Source of the DNA: Phycisphaeraceae bacterium
GTDB taxonomy: Bacteria; Planctomycetota; Phycisphaerae; Phycisphaerales; UBA1924
DNA: 6,087 bases
Reading direction: 5' to 3'
Assembly (NCBI GenBank): GCA_009827205.1
Contig: WUAK01000173.1
Location: 1 to 6,087, forward strand
The position numbers and the translations under genes are program-made. The notes under the pieces were generated by a model. That model saw only the letters and a program-made list of their open reading frames with translations, made no database searches and had not been told where the DNA came from. This document shows positions 1 to 5,793 of this stretch, piece after piece (the stretch's first letter is position 1; the number at the start of each line of letters is the position of its first letter).

Positions 1-2543
1 TTCGCTTGCCCGTCAGACGGGGGTCGGTTTCGCTCAGACTCCGCCCGGGCGTGCTCCCGATCTTTCCAGATGCCGACTACCGACTCAGCTGCAAGGTACG
101 CGCAGAGGGTCTTGTGCACTCACGATTCAGGCTCGTCGCTCGATTCCTCGACACCAGCGGCGAACCGATCGCAGGCTCTGAGCTCAGATCGGATCCGATC
201 ATGCCAGGCGCGGGATGGGAGGCAGTCGAAGTCGTCATCCCCGGGGGCGAGGCGCCCGGCGCAGCGTTCCTTCAGATCGATACCGAAGTCGTGCAGCCGG
301 AACTGTTCGCAGAGCCCACACTCGGCAAGCATCAGGTCTGGGAAGAGGACTACTCCGGGGCGGCCTGGGTCGATGACGTACTCGTCGAGCAGTTACCCAG
401 GCTCTCGCTCCGCACACAGAGTGATACAAATATCGTTGCAGCTCCGGATATCCCCGAGTTCCGTCTGCTTGTACGAGATCTTACAGGACACAACCTCGAG
501 GCGCATCTTGTCGTCCGCGATCACTTTGGTCGCGTGGTCGATCGGCAGACGCGTGAGGTGCAGTCAAGCCAGATCCCTTCCATCTGGCGTCCCTCGATCA
601 GCCGGTTCGGTTGGTACACCGCAGACGTGCACCTGCTCTCGACTGGGTACGAGATCTCGGTCGTCCCGCTTGTGTTTTGCTGGGTTCCAGAGGTACCCGA
701 AGAAGCCACGGTCGATTCGACGATCTCGATCTCAAGGGGCCGCTACGGCCTCGGTGCTGAAACCTTTGAAGACGCACTGATCCCGATTATCGATGAGCTT
801 GCCGAGCGGTTGTCTGCTGACACGTTCACGCTCGGTGCGTGGGATACGACAACGAGCCCGGACGTGTCGAGCGCCCTGGCCCTGCGCATGGGAGAGCTCT
901 CGAACACCTCAACGAGCAGCTGGAACACGCTGAGCATCGCCTTGCCCGCGGTTCCCGAAGAACTCAGCAGGATCATGCAAGCCGACCCCGACGAGGTGCT
1001 CCGGGTTCTTGCGGTGACCGACAGCGACACCATCGACACGGTCGACAGCATGATCGAGCCTCTGCTCGATCGCTTGGGTCAGTTTGTACGCCGCTGGCGC
1101 ATCGGCCCGCTCACGAGCACAAAACCGTTCTGGGATCCGACGACGCCCGAGCAGGCAAGCCGCGCGCGAGCGCTGCTTTCGCTGCTTGTGCCAGGCCCTG
1201 TGGTTGATCTTCCGTGGAGTCCGCTGCACGACTTCTCGGCACTGAGCGGGATTGATGCGGTGGCTGCGGTGACCGTGCACCTGCCGCAGGGTTCTGGCAT
1301 CCACGTCGTCAAGGACGTGCTCACCAGGTGGAAAGACGCGGGCATCTCAGAGACCAAATCGCTCACGCTCTCACTAGGCACCGGACGGAGCGGGCAGTTC
1401 GGCCCGGGCCGGGCGTCGGCGGAGCTGGTCAAGCGGATGGTGCTCATCGAGGACACGATCACCGAACTTGGACTGACAAAGCTCCCAGATGTCGAGCTTG
1501 ACAAGCCCTGGAAGTGGTCTGACGGCCTGGATCCGCAATTCATGCCAACACCAGAAGCCGCGGCTTGGCGCGCCACGATCGATCGTCTGCGAGGCCGGCG
1601 CGTCGCTGCGAACCTGACCTTTGAGCCCGGCACCCACGTGTACCTGCTGACACCCATCGATCCCGACAGCGATCGGGGTGGCGCACTCGTAGCCTGGAAC
1701 GACACTGCTTCGTACGACGAGGCGTCGGTCGAGATATTCCTGGGAGAGGACGACGTCACCGCGATCGATATGTGGGGAAACACCTCGGGCACGATCTCGC
1801 CCAAGCGACTCGACGCCGGCAACGGCGCGGGGATAGATATCCACGAGATCCCGATCACAACCGATCCGGTGTTTATTGAAGGCATCGACGTTGAGCTAGC
1901 TCTCTTTACATCATCGATCAGGCTCGACAACCCGGTTCTACAGGCAACACCCGGGCCACACGAACGCACAATTTCACTCCGAAATCCTTGGACAGTCGCG
2001 ATCGATGGCTCGCTCATCATCAGCGAGCCGAGCCCGAGACTTCCCAGCGGCATGCAGTCTGGCTGGGAGATCTCCCCCCGCGTGATCCGGTTCAGCGCTG
2101 CACCCGGTGAGACGATCGAGATCCCGATCTCCATCGCGTTCGCCGCGGTTGAACCGGCTGGACAGAAACAGCTCGTGATCGATGTTTTGCTAAGCGCTGG
2201 ACCCACTGCTGAGCGCATCCGCTCAGCGTCGAAGTTCGATGTCGAACTCGAAGGCATCGAGCTCGACGTCAGGGCGATCGTTGCATCAAACGGCTCGGAT
2301 GTTGCCATCGAAGCAGTCGTGACAAACACGACCCTCGAACCTGTCGATCTTGATCTGAGCGCTGCCGCGAGGGGATACCCGCGTCAGGGTGCGCCTATCT
2401 CGCAGCTGGTCCCGGGGGCATCGGTTGTCAGGCGGTTCATGTATCCCGGCGGGATAGACCGGCTCAGAGGCGGTGAGATCTACGTGAGCGTTGAGGACCC
2501 ACTACGATTCGGCAGGCTCAACAAGAGCGTCGGGATCGACTAA
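1..2543 (+). CDS. Large multidomain beta-sandwich protein, carbohydrate-binding-like, N-terminus missing
   Basis: The frame is open to the left edge, so this is the C-terminal part of a longer gene. A TTG at position 6 is not a convincing start: no ribosome site is visible and the first residues already look like the inside of a domain. Numbering from that TTG, residues about 1-130 resemble a jelly-roll carbohydrate-binding module: the segment ADYRLSCKVRAEGL, a W at 71, and a closing WVDDVLVEQLPR strand. Residues 150-225 look like an Ig-type domain. Residues 235-560 alternate helices and strands and may be a degenerate TIM-barrel glycoside-hydrolase fold. Residues 560-630 are a beta domain containing VAWND and the segment DMWGN. 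Residues 640-745 resemble the NEW3-type domain found after glycosidase domains, and residues 750-845 form a last beta-sandwich. Only two cysteines are visible. The likely location is outside the cytoplasm, but the signal peptide would lie outside the window. No catalytic residue can be assigned, so enzyme activity is unproven. The stop TAA overlaps the stop of the convergent methyltransferase gene. Confidence 0.85.
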   Translation, partial: RLPVRRGSVSLRLRPGVLPIFPDADYRLSCKVRAEGLVHSRFRLVARFLDTSGEPIAGSELRSDPIMPGAGWEAVEVVIPGGEAPGAAFLQIDTEVVQPELFAEPTLGKHQVWEEDYSGAAWVDDVLVEQLPRLSLRTQSDTNIVAAPDIPEFRLLVRDLTGHNLEAHLVVRDHFGRVVDRQTREVQSSQIPSIWRPSISRFGWYTADVHLLSTGYEISVVPLVFCWVPEVPEEATVDSTISISRGRYGLGAETFEDALIPIIDELAERLSADTFTLGAWDTTTSPDVSSALALRMGELSNTSTSSWNTLSIALPAVPEELSRIMQADPDEVLRVLAVTDSDTIDTVDSMIEPLLDRLGQFVRRWRIGPLTSTKPFWDPTTPEQASRARALLSLLVPGPVVDLPWSPLHDFSALSGIDAVAAVTVHLPQGSGIHVVKDVLTRWKDAGISETKSLTLSLGTGRSGQFGPGRASAELVKRMVLIEDTITELGLTKLPDVELDKPWKWSDGLDPQFMPTPEAAAWRATIDRLRGRRVAANLTFEPGTHVYLLTPIDPDSDRGGALVAWNDTASYDEASVEIFLGEDDVTAIDMWGNTSGTISPKRLDAGNGAGIDIHEIPITTDPVFIEGIDVELALFTSSIRLDNPVLQATPGPHERTISLRNPWTVAIDGSLIISEPSPRLPSGMQSGWEISPRVIRFSAAPGETIEIPISIAFAAVEPAGQKQLVIDVLLSAGPTAERIRSASKFDVELEGIELDVRAIVASNGSDVAIEAVVTNTTLEPVDLDLSAAARGYPRQGAPISQLVPGASVVRRFMYPGGIDRLRGGEIYVSVEDPLRFGRLNKSVGID
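2007..2029. repeat. Perfect inverted repeat inside the large plus-strand gene
   Basis: The arms GGCTCGCT (2007-2014) and AGCGAGCC (2022-2029) are exact reverse complements around a 7-base spacer. They lie within coding sequence for the beta-sandwich part of the protein (residues near 668-675). No T-run follows, so this is not a standard terminator. It may be a chance product of codon choice, or a local mRNA hairpin. Confidence 0.5.
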
Positions 2544-3331
2544 CGCCTGGCAAGCACCCACACCGCGTATCCGGGCTCTTCTGGTTCGTCGGGCATGCCT
2601 TCCATATCGACTACGCCGAGAACACGAAGCGCCGATCGCTCGATGATCTCGCGCCATTGTGCTTCGTTGTAGGTCCGGAGTTTGTAATTCGAAACGATCT
2701 GCTCCTCACCGCTCGGCCGGGTCACGGTGAGCACGCTGTAGATCTGCTCGAATCGATCGCCCCTGGATTCGGGCGGCATGTAGTTGATGACCTGCTGAAC
2801 TTCGCACGTGCCCCGCTTTCCGCTCCATACATCCTCGCTGGGCATCTCGTACTCGTAGGACGTCAAACTGATACCAACGGCGTATGCGCCCGCGTCATCC
2901 AGCACACGGGCGATCTGCTCGAAGTGCGCAAGAAGATCCTCGTCGGACTCAAGATGGCGGACCGTGTTGATGGGGTTGAACGCGAACCCGACAGAGCCCG
3001 GCGCAATCTCAGACGCGAAGCTGCGCATATCACCAACGAAAAGCTGATGCAGATCGGCAGTGCCGGCTTTCTGAGCACGCCGGCGGGCGTAGTCGATCAT
3101 TTTATTTTCGAGGTCGAACCCGATCACGCGCTTGCCCCGGGTCGCGGCTTGCCTGAGGTAACGCCCCGAGCCGCACGCCGGTTCGAGCCAGACATCCGGC
3201 GCACCGGCGCAGAAACAAGCGGCGGTTCGTTCGAGTGCGTCGACTTCTGCTGCGGTTCCGGACGCATGAAGGATGTCGTAGATCGAAGGGTCCGCGTAGA
3301 GCGTGTTGGGCTGATCGTCCATCTGGCTCAC
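2540..3331 (-). CDS. Class I SAM-dependent methyltransferase, substrate unknown
   Basis: The 263-residue product has the layout of a Rossmann-fold methyltransferase. Motif I is EPACGSGRYL (residues 50-59), the glycine-rich loop that binds S-adenosylmethionine. It is followed by GFD with acidic D73, which would hold the ribose hydroxyls, and then by GDM at 100-102. The segment FNPINTVRHL (118-127) corresponds to the post-motif strand and loop of small-molecule methyltransferases, and LDDAGAYAVGISL (144-156) to the strand after the usual 'LxPGG' turn. The C-terminal 100 residues are beta-rich (IYSVLTVTRPSGEE, then NYKLRTY) and resemble the substrate lid of Methyltransf_25-type enzymes. There is no signal peptide or membrane helix, so it should be cytoplasmic. 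The GTG start overlaps the bioY stop by 4 bases (GTGA), which implies translational coupling; an ATG three codons downstream is a possible alternative start. The substrate cannot be read from sequence. The motif I wording differs from typical BioC, so a biotin-synthesis role is not supported despite the neighbour. Confidence 0.88.
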   Translation of the reverse strand: MSQMDDQPNTLYADPSIYDILHASGTAAEVDALERTAACFCAGAPDVWLEPACGSGRYLRQAATRGKRVIGFDLENKMIDYARRRAQKAGTADLHQLFVGDMRSFASEIAPGSVGFAFNPINTVRHLESDEDLLAHFEQIARVLDDAGAYAVGISLTSYEYEMPSEDVWSGKRGTCEVQQVINYMPPESRGDRFEQIYSVLTVTRPSGEEQIVSNYKLRTYNEAQWREIIERSALRVLGVVDMEGMPDEPEEPGYAVWVLARR

Positions 3332-3332
3332 C
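3327..3332 (-). promoter_or_regulatory. Candidate ribosome binding site for an ATG start of the methyltransferase
   Basis: On the minus strand GGTGAG ends 4 bases before an in-frame ATG at 3322-3320, which is codon 4 of the methyltransferase. The upstream GTG start (3331-3329) has no recognisable Shine-Dalgarno sequence and lies inside this same GGTGAG. Either the GTG is used by re-initiation at the bioY stop, or the ATG is used with this site. The spacing of 4 is slightly short but workable. Confidence 0.35.
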
Positions 3333-3924
3333 AGAACCGGCGCGCCGAGCGGGGCCAGACCGCCAGCCCGATGAAGACCGCCGCGATTGTCTTGACGATC
3401 ATGCCGGGTATGAACGGGACGAACCCGCCCTGGATCGCGCGTCCGATCGAGAATTCACGCACGTGCGCGAGCCACGGGACACCGATCAGGAAAATCACCG
3501 CGTGCCCGGCGAGCATCGCGGTCACGATCGCCGCCCACCCGCGCACTGTGTTGTCCTTGCGCCGGATGATCGATGAGATCACAGGCTGAGCGATGACAAA
3601 CCCGAGCAGGTAGCCGCCCGTTTGCCCGACGAGTACCCCGATACCGGCCTTGCCCTCTGAGAAAACGCCAGCGCCCAAGGCACCGATCGCGATGTACATT
3701 AGAACGCTGAGCATGCCCCAGCGGCCGCCCAACCCCATCGCGGCGAGTGCGACGACGAGAGTCTGCAGTGTTTGTGGCACACCATCGGGCGGCATCGGGA
3801 TTTTGAACTGCGCCGAGAGACTAAGCAGGAACGTGAAGAACCCCGCAGCCGCGAGTTTGCGGAGGATCGCGAGCGAAGCCTCGTTCGACTCGGCTCGATC
3901 GATTGGGGCGGAGGTGCCTGCCAT
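3328..3924 (-). CDS. bioY: BioY family biotin transporter, substrate-binding S component
   Basis: This 198-residue hydrophobic protein has about six membrane segments (roughly residues 22-38, 50-65, 69-87, 100-120, 130-150 and 165-190). Family features are seen in order: VPQTLQTLVV (49-58), GRWGMLSVLMYIAIGALGAG (67-86), then VFSEGKAG, GQTGGYLLGF (100-109), and PFIPGMIVK (170-178) near the C-terminus. BioY is the biotin-binding membrane subunit of energy-coupling factor (ECF) transporters, working with the ATPases EcfA/A' and the transmembrane protein EcfT; some BioY proteins are reported to transport biotin alone. No EcfA or EcfT gene lies in this window, so this copy is either a solitary transporter or shares components encoded elsewhere. 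The ATG lies 9 bases after the recQ stop and has no clear Shine-Dalgarno sequence, which suggests coupling to recQ translation. One oddity is that the C-terminal motif, which I recall as GDxxK in characterised BioY, reads GMIVK here, with Met175 at the Asp position and Lys178 kept. Confidence 0.9.
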   Translation of the reverse strand: MAGTSAPIDRAESNEASLAILRKLAAAGFFTFLLSLSAQFKIPMPPDGVPQTLQTLVVALAAMGLGGRWGMLSVLMYIAIGALGAGVFSEGKAGIGVLVGQTGGYLLGFVIAQPVISSIIRRKDNTVRGWAAIVTAMLAGHAVIFLIGVPWLAHVREFSIGRAIQGGFVPFIPGMIVKTIAAVFIGLAVWPRSARRFW

Positions 3925-3933
3925 GGGGACACT

Positions 3934-5784
3934 TTAGCCGCTGCTGGAGGCCATGAGTTCGTCAAGGAACGCTTCGCCGAAGCGTTCCAGCTTGGCCTGA
4001 CCCACACCCTTGACCTCGAGCATCGATTCCGAAGAGGTCGGCATCCGCCTGACCATGTCCCTAAGGGTGGCGTCGTTGAACACGACATAGGGCGGCACAC
4101 CCTGCTCGTCGGCCAGCTTTCGACGCAACGCGCGGAGCCTGTCGAACACGCCGTGCTGGAGATCTGTGAGCGGTTCCTCGCCGTCGGCGGTCCTTGCCCG
4201 CTCTCGCTTGGCAGGAGCTGGTGGTGAGAGCAGCGTGACCTCGCGCTCCCCACGGAGCACCTCGACCGAGCCCTCGGTGAGGATCAGCACCGGGTATTCG
4301 CCCGTGTCGCGGGCAAGAAGATCCTGATCGACGAGCTGATCGATGAAGCTGATGATCGCGTCGCGCCGGATATCTCTGAGCAAACCGAACGTCGTGAGCC
4401 GATCGTGCCCGCGGTCGAGGATCTTCTGTGCGCGTGAGCCGCGCAGAACATCGGCGATGTGCGCCGCGCCGTACGCAGAACCGTTCTGACCCGCTGCACG
4501 CGCGATGCACGAGAGTATTTTCTGGGCAACCGTCGTCGCGTCATGGACCTCCGACACCTCGCCCAGGCAGATATCGCAGGCCTCGCACGATTCATTCTCG
4601 TAGCTCTGTCCGAAGTGCTCGCTAAGAGTCCTGTGCCTGCAGCGCATGCCTGAGGCAAACCCCCGCATGTGGCGCAGGAGCTCGAGCTGCTTCGGGTCAA
4701 CCTCGACCCCGGCTTCGTACGCCGAGCGCTGAAGCAGCTGCTCCCACTTCCGCGCATCGCCCGAGGAGTAGAGAAGCACGCACTCGGCTTCCAGTCCATC
4801 TCGCCCGGCGCGACCGGTTTCTTGTTGGTATGCCTCGATGCTTTTGGGCAGCGAGGCATGGATGACACAGCGGACATCTGACCGATCGATCCCCATCCCG
4901 AACGCAACGGTCGCGACGACCACGTCGAGCCGTTCCGTCGTGAACTTGTCCTGGATGCGTCTGCGTTTCTCTGGGTCCATCCCCGCGTGGTACGCCGCGG
5001 CGTTCACGCCGCGTTTCATGAGCGACTCTGCGACGTTCTCTGTTTCGCGCCGGCTCATGCAGTACACGATCGCCGCGTCGTTCTCGTGACGTGCGAGGAT
5101 CTGCGCAATCTGGTCCGCCGCCTTGACGCGGGGCAGCACGCGGTACGTCAGGTTCGGGCGATCGAACGTCCCGATCAGGATCTCGGGCTCGTGCAGATCG
5201 AGCTGGCGGATGATGTCCTCTCGCACGCGGGGAGTCGCGGTCGCGGTGTACGCGTGGAGCGACGCGTCCGGCAGCCGATCGCGGAGCTCGACGAGCCTGC
5301 GGTACTCGGGGCGGAAGTCGTGCCCCCAGTGACTGATGCAGTGCGCCTCATCAATCGCGATCGCGCCTATGCCCATGCCGGGCAGCTTGGACATGAAGCC
5401 GCTCGTCACGGCCCGCTCGGGCGAGACGAGCAGGAGTCTGAGGTCTCCCGAGTGCAGGCGGTCGTACGTGTCTGCGATCTCATCGTCGGTGCAGTTGCTG
5501 TTGAGCGCGGCGGCGGGGTATCCGCTCAGACGCAACCCGTCGAGCTGGTCCTGCATGAGCGCGATGAGAGGGCTGATGACGAGCGTGAGCTCGCCCGAGA
5601 CCATGGGCGGGAGTTGGTAACACAGGCTCTTGCCCCCGCCGGTCGGGAGAACAACGAGCGAGTCGCGTTTGTCGAGCACCGCCCGAACCGCGGGCTCCTG
5701 GAGCGGTCTGAGGGTGCGAAACCCCCAGATGCGCTCAGCGATGTCCTCGATCGCATCCTGCGATACGCCTTCGGGTCCTTCCAT
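3934..5784 (-). CDS. recQ: RecQ family ATP-dependent DNA helicase
   Basis: The 616-residue product has the length and full domain order of bacterial RecQ, a 3'-to-5' superfamily 2 helicase of recombination and replication-fork repair. Seen in order are the N-terminal FRTLRPLQ motif (22-29), Walker A LPTGGGKS (46-53, Lys52), the DEAH box (145-148) running into the aromatic-rich loop CISHWGHDFRPEY (149-161), motif III TATATP (180-185), motif IV IVYCMSRR (239-246), motif V VATVAFGMGID (290-300) and motif VI QETGRAGRDG (321-330) with its arginine fingers. The RecQ C-terminal zinc site is intact: Cys382, Cys400, Cys403 and Cys406. A winged helix follows at about 410-515, then a charged linker and an HRDC domain at about 538-612 that binds single-stranded DNA. 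All catalytic motifs look complete, so it should be active. It starts 9 bases after the cytochrome stop and ends 9 bases before bioY, so it is probably transcribed with both. The ATG at 5784 places FRTLRPLQ at the family's usual distance from the N-terminus. Confidence 0.98.
   Translation of the reverse strand: MEGPEGVSQDAIEDIAERIWGFRTLRPLQEPAVRAVLDKRDSLVVLPTGGGKSLCYQLPPMVSGELTLVISPLIALMQDQLDGLRLSGYPAAALNSNCTDDEIADTYDRLHSGDLRLLLVSPERAVTSGFMSKLPGMGIGAIAIDEAHCISHWGHDFRPEYRRLVELRDRLPDASLHAYTATATPRVREDIIRQLDLHEPEILIGTFDRPNLTYRVLPRVKAADQIAQILARHENDAAIVYCMSRRETENVAESLMKRGVNAAAYHAGMDPEKRRRIQDKFTTERLDVVVATVAFGMGIDRSDVRCVIHASLPKSIEAYQQETGRAGRDGLEAECVLLYSSGDARKWEQLLQRSAYEAGVEVDPKQLELLRHMRGFASGMRCRHRTLSEHFGQSYENESCEACDICLGEVSEVHDATTVAQKILSCIARAAGQNGSAYGAAHIADVLRGSRAQKILDRGHDRLTTFGLLRDIRRDAIISFIDQLVDQDLLARDTGEYPVLILTEGSVEVLRGEREVTLLSPPAPAKRERARTADGEEPLTDLQHGVFDRLRALRRKLADEQGVPPYVVFNDATLRDMVRRMPTSSESMLEVKGVGQAKLERFGEAFLDELMASSSG
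3966..3988. repeat. Perfect 10-bp hairpin in the 3' end of recQ, upstream of bioY
   Basis: GGAACGCTTC (3966-3975) and GAAGCGTTCC (3979-3988) are exact reverse complements around a 3-base spacer. In the minus-strand mRNA this hairpin sits in the HRDC-encoding codons for about residues 599-607 of RecQ, some 30 bases before the recQ stop and about 42 bases before the bioY start. The bases after it on the minus strand are not a T-run, so it is not a classical intrinsic terminator. It could protect or pause the transcript, or affect bioY translation. Chance within coding sequence cannot be excluded. Confidence 0.6.
4996..5013. repeat. Short GC-rich inverted repeat inside recQ
   Basis: CGCGGCG (4996-5002) and CGCCGCG (5007-5013) pair exactly with a 4-base loop. 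The repeat is in the motif IV to V region of recQ and overlaps the Ala-Ala-Ala codons near residue 262. It is most likely a by-product of GC-rich alanine codons. Confidence 0.35.
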
Positions 5785-5793
5785 GCCCGGATG

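Noticed and set aside
6..8. TTG as the true start of the large plus-strand protein
   Set aside because: The frame is open to the window edge, there is no visible ribosome site, no signal peptide follows, and the first residues look like the interior of a jelly-roll domain.
1079..2329. Long open frame (416 codons) on the minus strand, antisense to the large plus-strand gene
   Set aside because: The product is rich in Ser, Thr and Pro with no domain-like pattern, while the opposite frame has coherent beta-domain features. Long antisense frames are expected in GC-rich coding DNA.
3061..3085. Inverted GCCGGC pairs in the methyltransferase gene
   Set aside because: GCCGGC is itself a palindrome, so two nearby copies pair trivially. 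It is short and common in GC-rich coding sequence.
2540..3331. Methyltransferase as BioC of biotin synthesis
   Set aside because: Adjacency to bioY is suggestive, but the motif I form EPACGSGRYL and the beta-rich C-terminal lid look like a general small-molecule methyltransferase rather than BioC.
2657..3589. 310-codon plus-strand frame opposite the methyltransferase and bioY
   Set aside because: It spans two convincing minus-strand genes and shows no motif or plausible start signal.
3966..3988. Intrinsic terminator between recQ and bioY
   Set aside because: The stem is strong, but no T-run follows on the minus strand and the hairpin lies wholly within recQ codons.
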